DNA of 64,000 nt, from the NCBI GenBank assembly GCA_910584205.1, contig CAJUAA010000015.1, forward strand, positions 15,286-79,285, given 5' to 3'. The position numbers were made by a program, and so were the translations under genes. The DNA is from an uncultured Lachnospiraceae bacterium. Its GTDB lineage: Bacteria > Bacillota > Clostridia > Lachnospirales > Lachnospiraceae. How positions within the stretch are numbered: position 1 is the stretch's first letter; every line of letters starts with the position of its first letter. Below are positions 27,271 to 36,971 of this stretch, in pieces. Under the pieces are notes generated by a model. The model did not search any database, was not told the origin of the DNA, and saw only the letters and a list, made by a program, of their open reading frames with translations.

Positions 27271-27318
27271 GCTTATAATTGGGTTAAGTGTCGATTGCTG
27301 AAGGGAAAGGTACATAAA

Positions 27319-29166
27319 ATGTTTGGTTACCGTATCAGTGCCGGAAATCCGGCCTGTCTGGGAGTGACAAAAAGAGGAAGCGACATCAATTTTGCAGTGG
27401 TGGTACGGGATGGAAAGGACTGCAGCCTGCTTTTGTACAGAAAAGGGATGCAGGATGTGGAAGCGGAACTTCCCTTTACGGAAGAGATGCGGTTTGGAGA
27501 GATCTGCGCCATGGAGATCGGCCGTTTTCCGGTAACGGAATATGAATACAATTACCGGATCGACGGCGAGGTGGTACAGGATCCTTATGCCAGGCGGCTC
27601 CGGGGAAGAGAACGCTGGGGGGAATCTGTGGAGGGTTCGCACAGATTGAGGGCGGCGGTCTGCCTGGACCGGTTTTCCTGGAACGGAGACCGTCCGCCCG
27701 GCCTTCCATATGAAGCGTGCGTCATGTATGTGACCCATGTGAGAGGATTTACCATGGATGAATCCTCCAGGGTCCGGCATAAGGGGACTTTCGCGGGGAT
27801 CCGGGAGAAAATACCTTATCTGAAACAGCTGGGCGTCAACCAGCTGGAGCTGATGCCCGTATACGAATTTGCGGAGCGGGAGAGGAAAAAGACGTCCGGA
27901 AAGCATGTGCCGGTCATGAGGACAGAACGTAACCGGATCAATTACTGGGGTTACGGCGAGGCCTGTTATTTTGCGCCGAAAGCTTCCTACAGTGCGTCGG
28001 GGAATCCGGTAAAAGAACTGAAGGAGCTGGTGAGGGAGCTCCATAAAAACGGGATCGAACTGATTCTGGAGTTTTATTTTCCGAAGACGGCCAATCCCTG
28101 CCTGATCCAGGACTGCATCCGTTACTGGGCGTCGGAGTACCATATCGACGGCGTGCATATCAACAATCAGGGAGTACCGCTCCGGGAGCTTGCGCTTGAT
28201 CCGCAGCTGTCACAGATTAAGATCATGAGCGAAAGCTTTGCGCTGGAAGAGTGTTATGAATCAGGCTATGAGCCGGCGCGCCGAAGGCTTGCCGAGTACA
28301 ATGACGGCTTTCAGCAGACAGCCCGGCGTTTCCTGCGGGGAGACGAAGAGATGACGGATCAGATGGCCTTCTGCATGCGGCGGAATCCCATGCAGTGCGC
28401 GGTCATCAACTATGTGGCGGGACATAATGGATTTACCTTTGCGGATATGGTTTCCTATGATGTGAGCCACAATGAGGACAACGGGGAAGAGAACCGGGAC
28501 GGCTGCAGCTATAACTACAGCTGTAATTACGGGGAAGAAGGAGAAAGTTCGTTAAGGGCGCTGAAGCAGCTCCGCAGAAGACAGCTGCGCAACGCGTTTT
28601 TGATCCTGCTGCTGTCGCAGGGGGTTCCGGCGATCTACGGCGGGGATGAGATGGGGAATTCCCAGAACGGCAATAACAATGCCTGGTGCCAGGATAATCC
28701 GATCTCCTGGATTCAGTGGAGCAGGAAGAAGGCGGACCGGCAGCTGCAGGCTTTTGTAAAAGATGCGATTTTCTTCCGTCAGAAGATGCCGGCTTTTGGA
28801 AGGAGGAAGGAATATACCATGCGGGATATCCTCTCCAAAGGAATGCCCGATCTGTCTTATCATGGAAGGAAGGCATGGTATGGCGAGTTTGAGAATTACA
28901 GCCGGCAGCTGGGCATCCTTTACGCGGGGTGCTATACCGGCGGCAGGACCTGCTATGTTCTCTATAATATGCATATGATCGAACATGAGTTCGCGCTTCC
29001 GATCCTTCCCCGGGGAGAACGGTGGCATATCGTGGCGGACACAGGAAGGGAAGAGCACGTATTTTATGAAGAAGAGGCGGAACCGCTTCTGGAAAATCAG
29101 AAGATGCTGTCCGTCCCTCCAAGGACGATTCTGATACTGGCGGGTAAGAACGATGAAACTGATTAA
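27319..29166 (+). CDS. GH13-like glycogen-debranching-family protein, catalytic residues replaced
   Basis: The 615-residue protein is arranged like GlgX/pullulanases: an N-terminal CBM48-like beta domain (about 1-120), a TIM barrel (about 135-500) and a C-terminal beta domain. Conserved landmarks include VMYVTHVRGFT, IPYLKQLGVNQLELMPVYEF and QGVPAIYGGDEMGNSQNGNNN. At the nucleophile position (G-x-R-x-D) it has G278-V-H-I-N282. The final His-Asp is H369-N370. The region I Asp/Asn-His is also lost (ILEFYFPKT). Glu305 may keep the acid/base position. It is probably catalytically inactive as an alpha-glucosidase. It overlaps the next gene by 14 nt. Confidence 0.8.
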   Translation: MFGYRISAGNPACLGVTKRGSDINFAVVVRDGKDCSLLLYRKGMQDVEAELPFTEEMRFGEICAMEIGRFPVTEYEYNYRIDGEVVQDPYARRLRGRERWGESVEGSHRLRAAVCLDRFSWNGDRPPGLPYEACVMYVTHVRGFTMDESSRVRHKGTFAGIREKIPYLKQLGVNQLELMPVYEFAERERKKTSGKHVPVMRTERNRINYWGYGEACYFAPKASYSASGNPVKELKELVRELHKNGIELILEFYFPKTANPCLIQDCIRYWASEYHIDGVHINNQGVPLRELALDPQLSQIKIMSESFALEECYESGYEPARRRLAEYNDGFQQTARRFLRGDEEMTDQMAFCMRRNPMQCAVINYVAGHNGFTFADMVSYDVSHNEDNGEENRDGCSYNYSCNYGEEGESSLRALKQLRRRQLRNAFLILLLSQGVPAIYGGDEMGNSQNGNNNAWCQDNPISWIQWSRKKADRQLQAFVKDAIFFRQKMPAFGRRKEYTMRDILSKGMPDLSYHGRKAWYGEFENYSRQLGILYAGCYTGGRTCYVLYNMHMIEHEFALPILPRGERWHIVADTGREEHVFYEEEAEPLLENQKMLSVPPRTILILAGKNDETD

Positions 29167-29743
29167 TATATGGAGACATTTTTATACGATTACGCAGCAT
29201 AAAGCGGCGGTGGCCAGGCACTGCTTTCAGGTGGGGATGTACTGGCAGGGGCTGACCCACGATCTGTCCAAGTATACGCCGGCGGAATTCTGGCAGGGCT
29301 GCAGGTATTATCAGGGGTTCCAGAGCCCCAACAACGCGGAGCGGGAGGCAAAGGGCTATTCCTCCGCGTGGCTGCATCATAAGGGGCGCAACAAGCACCA
29401 TTATGAATACTGGATCGACTACAGCCTGAAGCCGAGAAGGTGCATGGCGGGCATGAAAATGCCCCTGCGCTATGTGAATGAGATGATTATGGACCGGATC
29501 GCGGCGTCCAAGGTGTACGAGGGAGAAAGGTATACGCAGCACTCCCCTCTGGCCTATTATGAGCAGGGCAAAGGCGCTTATCTGATTCATGAAGAGACCA
29601 GGGAACTTCTGGAACTCATCCTGCATATGCTGGATGAACACGGGGAGAAAAAGACGTTTGCCTATATGAAAAAGTATATGGTGGGGAAAAAAGATTATCC
29701 GGAAATAAAAAAGATCAAAAAAATAAAAAAAATTGAAAAATAA
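29153..29743 (+). CDS. DUF5662 family protein
   Basis: The 196-residue cytoplasmic protein is rich in His (HKAAVARHCFQVG, LTHDLSKYTPAEF, WLHHKGRNKHHYEYW). The spacing of His and Asp residues recalls HD-like metal sites, but no activity is established for the family. It starts inside the end of the GH13-like gene, so it is cotranscribed. The C-terminus ends in a repetitive Lys/Ile tail (KKIKKIKKIEK) from an A-rich run at about 29705-29740, which looks slippage-prone. Confidence 0.8.
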   Translation: MKLINIWRHFYTITQHKAAVARHCFQVGMYWQGLTHDLSKYTPAEFWQGCRYYQGFQSPNNAEREAKGYSSAWLHHKGRNKHHYEYWIDYSLKPRRCMAGMKMPLRYVNEMIMDRIAASKVYEGERYTQHSPLAYYEQGKGAYLIHEETRELLELILHMLDEHGEKKTFAYMKKYMVGKKDYPEIKKIKKIKKIEK

Positions 29744-29821
29744 AGAAGGATTATCGAGTTCCGTGCAGTATGTTATTTATATAAGGGAGTTTTTGAAGAG
29801 CATCGAAAGGGGAGGAGCAGG

Positions 29822-30829
29822 ATGACGATCCGGGAACAGACGGAGAACTGGGAAAAAGAATATCTGAGTCCTTATGCAGCGTTCAGCGGGAACTCCAGGG
29901 GACGGGACCGGGAAGAGCCGCCGTGCGATATCCGGCCGGTCTATCAGAGAGACCGGGACCGTATCCTCCACTGCAAGTCCTTCCGGAGGCTGAAGCACAA
30001 GACACAGGTGTTCCTCACGCCCAAAGGCGATCATTACCGGACCCGCCTGACGCATACGCTGGAGGTGGCTCAGAACGCCAGGACCATTGCCAGGGCGCTG
30101 AGGCTCAACGAGGATCTGGCAGAGGCCATAGCCCTCGGACACGATCTGGGACACACGCCCTTTGGACATGCGGGAGAGCGTGCGCTGGATCAGGTCAGCA
30201 GCGAAGGATTCGCCCACTACCGGCAGAGCGTGCGCATTGTGGAGCGGGTGGAGAAGGACGGCAGAGGGCTGAATCTGACGTGGGAAGTACGGGACGGTAT
30301 CCTGAACCATCAGATGTCGGGCAGGGCGGCGACTCTGGAAGGAAGGATCGTCCGCTATTCGGACAAGATCGCGTATATCAATCATGATGTGGACGACGCG
30401 ATCCGGGGCGGTATCATCCGGGAGATCGATCTTCCCCGTGCCTTTACGGACATTCTGGGCCACTCCACGAGAGAGCGTCTGAATACGCTGATCCATGACA
30501 TCGTGGAGCAGAGCCAGGACAAGCCCGATATCATGATGTCGGAGGATGTGGAGTACGCGTTTGTGGGCATGAGAAAGTACATGTTCGACAATGTGTATAC
30601 GAATCCCAAGGCCAAGGGGGAAGAGCGGAAGGCAGAATATATCGTGAAAGAGCTGTTCGGCTATTATATGGAACATCCGGAACTCCTTCCCAATGAATAT
30701 GTTGAACGGATGTGGTATGCCGGCGAGACACAGGAACGCAGTGTCTGCGATTATATTGCCGGGATGACCGATCAGTATGCCATCTCCAGATTCCGGGAGT
30801 TTTTTGTGCCGGATGCCTGGGGAGTTTAA
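29822..30829 (+). CDS. dgt: Deoxyguanosinetriphosphate triphosphohydrolase-like HD protein
   Basis: The 335-residue HD-domain dNTPase-like protein has the metal-binding series: H in RTRLTHTLEV, HD in ALGHDLGHTPFGHAGE and a later D in RYSDKIAYINHDVDDA. The family releases triphosphate from dNTPs, and in Firmicutes the substrate range is broad. GGGGAGGAG precedes the ATG. It sits 17 bp upstream of dnaG, a recurrent order in Clostridia (dgt-dnaG-rpoD) that links nucleotide-pool control to replication initiation. Confidence 0.9.
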   Translation: MTIREQTENWEKEYLSPYAAFSGNSRGRDREEPPCDIRPVYQRDRDRILHCKSFRRLKHKTQVFLTPKGDHYRTRLTHTLEVAQNARTIARALRLNEDLAEAIALGHDLGHTPFGHAGERALDQVSSEGFAHYRQSVRIVERVEKDGRGLNLTWEVRDGILNHQMSGRAATLEGRIVRYSDKIAYINHDVDDAIRGGIIREIDLPRAFTDILGHSTRERLNTLIHDIVEQSQDKPDIMMSEDVEYAFVGMRKYMFDNVYTNPKAKGEERKAEYIVKELFGYYMEHPELLPNEYVERMWYAGETQERSVCDYIAGMTDQYAISRFREFFVPDAWGV

Positions 30830-30846
30830 CGGAAATCAGGTGTGAA

Positions 30847-32619
30847 ATGGGTTTTTATTCGCAGGATCTTTTGGAAGAGATCCGTTCCAGAAGCGATATT
30901 GTGGATGTGATCTCGGGGTATGTCAGGCTGCAGAAAAAAGGCAGCAACTATGTGGGCGTCTGCCCGTTCCATAACGACAGGAATCCTTCCATGTCCGTCA
31001 ATCAGCCCCGGCAGATCTATCATTGCTTCAGCTGCGGCGCGGGCGGCGATGTGTATAAATTTGTGATGGAATACGAGAACCTGACGTTTCCGGAAGCGGT
31101 GAAGGTACTGGCGGACCGGGCGGGCGTGGAACTTCCCGAACAGGAGTTCTCAAAGGAAGCCAGGCAGCAGGCGGATCTCAAGGCGCAGATCATGGAGATG
31201 AACCGGCTGGCTGCAAAATATTATTATTATACCCTGCGCCAGCCTGCGGGAAAGACAGGGCTTGATTATCTGCTGGGAAGGCAGCTCAGCCAGGAGACGA
31301 TACGGAAGTTCGGGCTGGGTTACGCGGATAAGTACAGCACCAGCCTCTATCAGTATCTGAAGAGCAAAGGGTATTCGGACCAGCTTCTGAAGGAATCCGG
31401 GCTGATGCAGGTGGACGAAAAGCGGGGCATGTATGATAAATTCTGGAACCGGGTGATTTTTCCTATTATGGACATTCACAACCGGGTGATCGGGTTCGGC
31501 GGCAGGGTCATGGGCGACGGCAAGCCCAAATATCTGAATTCGCCGGAGACGAGGGTATTTGACAAGAGCAGGAACCTGTACGGCCTGAATCTGGCAAGGC
31601 TCAGCCGGAAGCCCAACATCATCCTCTGCGAAGGGTATATGGATGTGATCGCCATGCATCAGGCAGGGTTTTCCCAGGCGGTGGCGTCTCTGGGCACTGC
31701 GTTTACCGCGCAGCAGTCGGTGATCCTGAAGAGGTATACCGGGGAGGTTCTGCTGACCTATGACAGCGACGAGGCCGGTGTGCGCGCGGCGCTCCGTGCG
31801 ATTCCGATCTTGAAGGAGGCCGGGCTTGCAGCGAAGATCATCAACATGGAGCCCTATAAGGACCCGGATGAATTTATCAAGGCGGAAGGAGCGGAGAACT
31901 TTCAAAAGCGGATCGATGAGGCGGAGAGCAGTTTCTTCTTTGAACTGCGGATGCTGGAACGGCAGTATGATTTCCGGGAGCCGGAGAGCAAGACCGCGTT
32001 TTTCAGGGCGCTGTCTGAAAAGCTTCTGGAATTTGAGCAGGGAATTGAACGAAACAATTACATAGAAGCGGCGGCGGCAAAGTATCATTTGACCGGGGAG
32101 CAGCTGAAGCGCATGGTGGATCAGACCGGGGAACGGCTTGGAGGGCTGCAGAGAACACCGGCGCCGGCGAACCCTTCGGCTTCCCGGAAGAAAAAGACAG
32201 AGGACGGAGGGCTTCGGTCGCAGCGCCTCCTCATTACCTGGATGAGTTCCGGGGAGCGGATGCTCAGAAATATATGCAGGTATGTGGAACCGGAGGAGTT
32301 CACGGACCCCCTGTGCAGAAGAGTTGCGGAGCTTCTGGCGGAACAGCAGGCTTTGGGCCGTCTGAATCCGGCCGCCCTGTTCCAGCAGTTCACAGAGGAG
32401 GAAGAACAGCAGAAAGTGTCGGCCATGTTTCACGGCACGATTCCGGATCTGTCAGGCAGAGAGGAAGAGGAGAGGGCGCTGCAGGAGACGATTCTAAGGG
32501 TAAAGCAGGGAAGTATCCGCTGGCAGACTGAGCACATGGACCCGAATAATGCGGAAATGCTTCGGAAGATCGTACAAAGACGCCGGGAAATTGAGAAATT
32601 GCATATTTCTTTGGATTAA
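30847..32619 (+). CDS. dnaG: DNA primase
   Basis: The 590-residue primase makes RNA primers for replication. The N-terminal zinc-binding CHC2 domain has Cys/His ligands in GVCPFHNDRNPSM and YHCFSCGAGGD (about residues 38-64). The TOPRIM catalytic core shows NIILCEGYMDVIAMHQAG (Glu about 263) and LTYDSDEAGVRAA (the DxD). A C-terminal helicase-binding domain follows (about 450-590). The ATG at 30847 with a short AGG upstream matches the canonical N-terminus; the longer upstream frame overlaps dgt and is not used. Confidence 0.96.
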   Translation: MGFYSQDLLEEIRSRSDIVDVISGYVRLQKKGSNYVGVCPFHNDRNPSMSVNQPRQIYHCFSCGAGGDVYKFVMEYENLTFPEAVKVLADRAGVELPEQEFSKEARQQADLKAQIMEMNRLAAKYYYYTLRQPAGKTGLDYLLGRQLSQETIRKFGLGYADKYSTSLYQYLKSKGYSDQLLKESGLMQVDEKRGMYDKFWNRVIFPIMDIHNRVIGFGGRVMGDGKPKYLNSPETRVFDKSRNLYGLNLARLSRKPNIILCEGYMDVIAMHQAGFSQAVASLGTAFTAQQSVILKRYTGEVLLTYDSDEAGVRAALRAIPILKEAGLAAKIINMEPYKDPDEFIKAEGAENFQKRIDEAESSFFFELRMLERQYDFREPESKTAFFRALSEKLLEFEQGIERNNYIEAAAAKYHLTGEQLKRMVDQTGERLGGLQRTPAPANPSASRKKKTEDGGLRSQRLLITWMSSGERMLRNICRYVEPEEFTDPLCRRVAELLAEQQALGRLNPAALFQQFTEEEEQQKVSAMFHGTIPDLSGREEEERALQETILRVKQGSIRWQTEHMDPNNAEMLRKIVQRRREIEKLHISLD

Positions 32620-32656
32620 GGATAAAATATGAACAATTATGGAAGGAAGAACCAGT

Positions 32657-33760
32657 ATGGAAGAAAATATGGTGAAATTCAGTGAAAAGTTGAAAGAGCT
32701 GCTTTCGATCGCCAAAAAGAAGAAAAATGTCCTGGAATACCAGGAGATCAGCGACTTTTTCAATGATATGGAGCTGGATGCAGAAAAGTTCGAAAAGATT
32801 CTGGATTTTCTGGAACAGAATAATATTGATGTGCTTCGCATCACGGACGATGACGACGACAGCAATATTATCCTGACCGACGAGGACGATGTGGATGTGG
32901 AACAGATCGACCTGTCGGTTCCGGACGGAGTCAGCATCGAGGATCCGGTTCGTATGTATCTGAAAGAAATAGGCAAGGTGCCGCTTCTGAGCGCGGAGGA
33001 AGAGATCGACCTGGCAAAACGGATGGAGCTGGGGGACGAGGAGGCGAAAAAGCGTCTGGCGGAGGCGAACCTCCGTCTCGTGGTCAGCATTGCCAAGCGC
33101 TATGTGGGCAGAGGCATGCTTTTCCTGGATCTGATCCAGGAGGGAAACCTGGGGCTGATCAAGGCGGTGGAGAAGTTCGATTACCGCAAAGGGTACAAAT
33201 TCAGTACCTACGCTACCTGGTGGATCCGTCAGGCGATTACGAGAGCCATTGCGGACCAGGCCAGGACGATCCGTATCCCGGTCCATATGGTGGAGACCAT
33301 CAACAAGCTGATCCGGGTATCCAGACAGCTTCTTCAGGAGCTTGGAAGGGAACCCCAGCCGGAGGAAATCGCGGAAGAGATGAGCATGCCGGTGGAGCGG
33401 GTGCGTGAGATCCTGAAGATTTCCCAGGAGCCGGTTTCTCTGGAGACGCCCATCGGCGAGGAGGAGGACAGCCATCTGGGTGATTTTATCCAGGACGACA
33501 ATGTGCCGGTGCCCGCGGAGGCGGCTGCCTTTACGCTTCTGAAAGAGCAGCTGGTGGAGGTGCTGGGAACGCTGACAGAGCGCGAACAGAAGGTACTCCG
33601 CCTGCGTTTCGGACTGGATGACGGCCGGGCGCGTACCCTGGAAGAAGTAGGCAAGGAGTTCAATGTAACAAGAGAGCGTATCCGCCAGATCGAGGCAAAG
33701 GCGCTCAGAAAACTCCGCCATCCCAGCCGGAGCAGGAAGCTGAAGGACTTTCTGGATTAG
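32657..33760 (+). CDS. rpoD: RNA polymerase primary sigma factor
   Basis: The 367-residue SigA-type sigma has region 1.1 (about 1-80), region 1.2 (DPVRMYLKEIGKVPLLSAEE), region 2 including the -10 recognition helix (FSTYATWWIRQAITRAIAD), region 3, and region 4 with the -35 helix (LEEVGKEFNVTRERIRQIEA). ATG 32657 with GGAAGG upstream is favoured over 32639, which falls inside that Shine-Dalgarno. dnaG-rpoD is the classic macromolecular-synthesis operon of Gram-positive bacteria. Confidence 0.96.
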   Translation: MEENMVKFSEKLKELLSIAKKKKNVLEYQEISDFFNDMELDAEKFEKILDFLEQNNIDVLRITDDDDDSNIILTDEDDVDVEQIDLSVPDGVSIEDPVRMYLKEIGKVPLLSAEEEIDLAKRMELGDEEAKKRLAEANLRLVVSIAKRYVGRGMLFLDLIQEGNLGLIKAVEKFDYRKGYKFSTYATWWIRQAITRAIADQARTIRIPVHMVETINKLIRVSRQLLQELGREPQPEEIAEEMSMPVERVREILKISQEPVSLETPIGEEEDSHLGDFIQDDNVPVPAEAAAFTLLKEQLVEVLGTLTEREQKVLRLRFGLDDGRARTLEEVGKEFNVTRERIRQIEAKALRKLRHPSRSRKLKDFLD

Positions 33761-33769
33761 GGGCAGGGC

Positions 33770-34492
33770 ATGCAGTTATCAAACAGGATGCGGAAACTGG
33801 CTTCTCTGGTGACAAAGGGGAACCGGCTGGCAGATGTGGGGACGGATCATGCATATATCCCCATCGCCCTGGTCCGTGAGGGAAGGATACCGTCTGCTCT
33901 GGCCATGGATGTGAATCAGGGGCCGCTTTCCCGCGCCCGGGAACATATTCGGTCATCCGGACTGGATACATACATTGAGACCCGTCTGTCTGACGGACTG
34001 GAGAAGCTGAGGTCAGAGGAGGCGGATACGGTGCTGATCGCCGGCATGGGCGGCATGCTGACGGTACGTATCCTGGAGGGAGGATTCCACTGTCTGGATA
34101 CCGTACAGGAGCTGATCCTTCAGCCCCAGTCAGACATTCAGGAAGTCCGGAAATGGCTGTACGTCCATGGATACCGGATTGTGGCGGAGGACGTGGCGGA
34201 GGAGGACGGGAAATACTATCCCATGATGAAAGCGGTCCCCGGCCGGGAGGAGATGCCGCAGGAAGCGGAGCTGTATTACGGAAATGTGGAACTTCAGAGA
34301 GCTCCGGACCTGCTGTGTGCCTGCCTTCTGAAGCAGCTGGCGAGAGAACAGAACGTTATGGAATCTCTGCGCCGGTGCGGGAAAGAGGGTACAAAGCGTG
34401 CCCGGGAGGTGGAATGTGCCATGGAGCGGATCGGGGATCAGATGCGGAGGCTGAGAGCAGCCAAAGAGGGAGAGGAGGCTTTCCATATATGA
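33770..34492 (+). CDS. trmK: tRNA (adenine-22-N1)-methyltransferase
   Basis: The 240-residue SAM-dependent Rossmann methyltransferase has the motif I-like LADVGTDHAYIPIAL (about 19-33) and the catalytic-region VLIAGMGGMLTVRIL (about 90-105). A coiled-coil C-terminal extension follows, as in B. subtilis TrmK. It modifies A22 in the D-loop of tRNA. It follows rpoD by 9 bp and overlaps the NIF3 gene by 4 nt, as in many Firmicutes. Confidence 0.92.
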   Translation: MQLSNRMRKLASLVTKGNRLADVGTDHAYIPIALVREGRIPSALAMDVNQGPLSRAREHIRSSGLDTYIETRLSDGLEKLRSEEADTVLIAGMGGMLTVRILEGGFHCLDTVQELILQPQSDIQEVRKWLYVHGYRIVAEDVAEEDGKYYPMMKAVPGREEMPQEAELYYGNVELQRAPDLLCACLLKQLAREQNVMESLRRCGKEGTKRAREVECAMERIGDQMRRLRAAKEGEEAFHI

Positions 34493-35259
34493 GATGTGAT
34501 GAAATATGTACGCTTCTGGAGCAGGAGTATTCCAGAGAGTATGCCTGCGAATGGGACAACGTAGGCCTGCTGGCAGGCAGACGGGATAAGGAAGTGAAGA
34601 AGATCCTGCTGGCGCTGGACGCGACGGACGAAGTGATCCGGATGGCGGCGGACAGTGGGGCGGATATGCTGATCACCCACCATCCCATGCTCTTTTCCCC
34701 GGTGAAAAGGGTGACGGATGAAGATATGACCGGCAGAAGGCTGATGGAACTGATCCGCCGCGATATTTCTTATTATGCCATGCATACCAATTATGATGCG
34801 AGGGGAATGGCGGACCTGGCGGCGCGGTTTCTGCGGATGCAGGAGTGTACCGTACTGGAGGAGATCCGGGACGGAGAAGGCATCGGACGGGTGGGGGTTC
34901 TGGAAGCGCCCATGACTCTGAAGGAATGCGCGGAGTTTGTGAAGGAGGCGTTTGCGGTTCCCAGCGTGCGGATCTTCGGTCCGGCGGACGCGGTCGTCCG
35001 GTCGGCGGCGGTCTGTCCGGGATCGGGAAAGAGTACCGTGAAGGAAGCGCTGCGTTTTGGATGCGATGTGTATATTACAGGGGATATTGACCACCATACG
35101 GGTATCGACGCGGTGGATCAGGGACTGTATATTATTGATGCCGGACATTACGGAATCGAACATATTTTTATGGCAGATGTAAAGGAGTATCTGGAAAAAG
35201 TGCTGACGGGAGTGCATATGGACTGTGTTCCGGTGAAGCATCCGTTTCTGGTGGTCTGA
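34489..35259 (+). CDS. NIF3-like dinuclear metal-centre protein
   Basis: The 256-residue protein has the family's metal ligands in LITHHPMLF (about residues 60-67), MHTNYDA (about 97-103) and, near the C-terminus, ITGDIDHH and DAGHYGIEH. It starts at ATG 34489, overlapping the trmK stop (ATGA). It lacks the inserted PII-like domain of longer members. Biochemical role is unsettled; GTP cyclohydrolase-like activity has been proposed for homologues. Confidence 0.92.
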   Translation: MRCDEICTLLEQEYSREYACEWDNVGLLAGRRDKEVKKILLALDATDEVIRMAADSGADMLITHHPMLFSPVKRVTDEDMTGRRLMELIRRDISYYAMHTNYDARGMADLAARFLRMQECTVLEEIRDGEGIGRVGVLEAPMTLKECAEFVKEAFAVPSVRIFGPADAVVRSAAVCPGSGKSTVKEALRFGCDVYITGDIDHHTGIDAVDQGLYIIDAGHYGIEHIFMADVKEYLEKVLTGVHMDCVPVKHPFLVV

Positions 35260-35288
35260 CATCTGATGGAAGAGGAAGGGGGATACAT

Positions 35289-36941
35289 ATGAGAGAGATC
35301 ATCGTGGAGGGAAAGAAGACAACCGTACGGGAAGGGACAACCTATCTGGAGCTTGCCCGGGAATATCAGAGCGGGTATCCGCACGATATCGTGCTTGTGC
35401 TGGAGAATGGAAAGATGCGGGAACTTTTCCGTGAGGTAAAGGGCGAAAGCGTTGTTACATTTTTAACGACCGGACAGGTGGATGGGCATAAGACCTACAA
35501 GCGCAGCGCGACGCTGCTCATGCTGAAGGCGATCTATGACGTGGCGGGCATGGAGGCGGTTGGCGGGATCAAGGTGCATTTTTCCGTAAGCCAGGGATAT
35601 TATTGTACAAGCAAATATGTGAAACCGGACGGGGAATTTCTGGAAAAGGTCCGTGTACGCATGGAAGAGCTGGTAAAGCTCGCCCTTCCCATCGAGAAGA
35701 AAACGATTCCGGTGGATGAAGCCATCGAGAATTTTACGCGCCATGGCATGATGGACAAGGCAAAACTGTTCTGGTATCGGAGAAGTTCTACGGTCAATGT
35801 CTATCTGCTTGATGGATTTGAAGATTATTACTATGGATATATGGTGCCGGACACCAGTTATCTGAAATATTTTAAGCTGATTCCCTTTGACGAGGGGTTT
35901 GTACTGGAATTCCCGCCGGCCAGGACGCCGGAGACTTTCCAGGAATTCAAGCCGGAGAAAAAGCTGTTCATGACCCTGAAAAACTCCACAGAGTGGAGCG
36001 AAGTACTGAATGTGGCGACTATCGGGGCGCTGAACGAGCAGATTACCTGCGGGACCATCGGGGATATCATCCTGGCACAGGAAGCGATCATGGAAAAGGA
36101 ACTGGGGAATATCGCGGCTCAGATCGCGTCTCAGCATGATAAGAAACTGATCATGATTGCAGGCCCCTCTTCCTCCGGCAAGACCACCTTTTCCCACCGG
36201 CTGTCCATTCAGCTGCTGGCCCATGGGCTGCGGCCGCATCCCATCGCCGTGGACAATTATTTTGTGGAACGGGAAGATACGCCGAAGGACGAGGACGGCA
36301 ATTACAATTTTGAGTGCCTCGGCGCCATGGATATCGAACTGTTCAACAACCAGATGGCGGCGCTTTTAAGGGGCGAGGAAGTGTCCATGCCGACCTTTAA
36401 TTTCCTGACGGGAAAGAAAGAATACAAAGGGAATACCCTGAAGCTCGGGGAAGATGACGTGCTGGTCATTGAGGGCATTCACTGCCTGAACGACGCGCTG
36501 TCCTATTCGCTTCCCAAGGAAAATAAGTTCAAGATCTATCTGAGCGCCCTGACGCAGCTGAACATCGACGAGCACAACCGGATCGCGACGACGGATGGAC
36601 GCCTGATCCGCCGTATGGTCAGAGACGCAAGGACCAGGGGCGCGGGTGCGAAGAAGACGATCTCCATGTGGCCGTCCGTGCGCCGCGGAGAAGATGAAAA
36701 TATTTTCCCGTATCAGGGGGATGCGGATGTGGTGTTTAACTCTGCCCTGATCTATGAGCTTTCCGTTTTAAAACAGTATGCGGAGCCGCTGCTGCTGGGA
36801 ATCCGCCAGGGAGAACCGGAATATCCGGAAGCGAAGAGGCTGTTGAAATTTCTGAATTATTTCCAGGGGATCGACAGCAACCTGGTGCCGAACAATTCGA
36901 TTCTTCGGGAGTTTATCGGAGGAAGCTATTTTCACGTCTGA
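35289..36941 (+). CDS. Nucleoside (uridine) kinase-like protein with TGS/ThrRS-type N-terminus
   Basis: The 550-residue protein has an N-terminal TGS-like ubiquitin fold (about 1-60) and a threonyl-tRNA-synthetase-like second domain (about 60-250). A C-terminal phosphoribulokinase/uridine-kinase P-loop domain (about 275-500) carries Walker A IAGPSSSGKTTFSHR. The uridine-kinase-like VDNYFVERED and the lid-region RLIRRMVRDARTRG are also visible. This fusion is common in Clostridia, and the substrate is untested. It lacks aminoacylation motifs, so it is not a tRNA synthetase. It has GGGGG plus ATG at 35289. Confidence 0.87.
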   Translation: MREIIVEGKKTTVREGTTYLELAREYQSGYPHDIVLVLENGKMRELFREVKGESVVTFLTTGQVDGHKTYKRSATLLMLKAIYDVAGMEAVGGIKVHFSVSQGYYCTSKYVKPDGEFLEKVRVRMEELVKLALPIEKKTIPVDEAIENFTRHGMMDKAKLFWYRRSSTVNVYLLDGFEDYYYGYMVPDTSYLKYFKLIPFDEGFVLEFPPARTPETFQEFKPEKKLFMTLKNSTEWSEVLNVATIGALNEQITCGTIGDIILAQEAIMEKELGNIAAQIASQHDKKLIMIAGPSSSGKTTFSHRLSIQLLAHGLRPHPIAVDNYFVEREDTPKDEDGNYNFECLGAMDIELFNNQMAALLRGEEVSMPTFNFLTGKKEYKGNTLKLGEDDVLVIEGIHCLNDALSYSLPKENKFKIYLSALTQLNIDEHNRIATTDGRLIRRMVRDARTRGAGAKKTISMWPSVRRGEDENIFPYQGDADVVFNSALIYELSVLKQYAEPLLLGIRQGEPEYPEAKRLLKFLNYFQGIDSNLVPNNSILREFIGGSYFHV

Positions 36942-36971
36942 GCGTGATGTGTAAGCGGAGTATCTGTATTT

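Noticed and set aside
26122..28158. A 678-codon minus-strand open frame
   Set aside because: It crosses the DUF4349 gene, a strong terminator and the GH13-like gene in antisense, so it is a shadow.
35289..36941. Threonyl-tRNA synthetase
   Set aside because: Only the TGS and second N-terminal domains are similar. The C-terminal half is a P-loop uridine-kinase-like domain without class II synthetase motifs.
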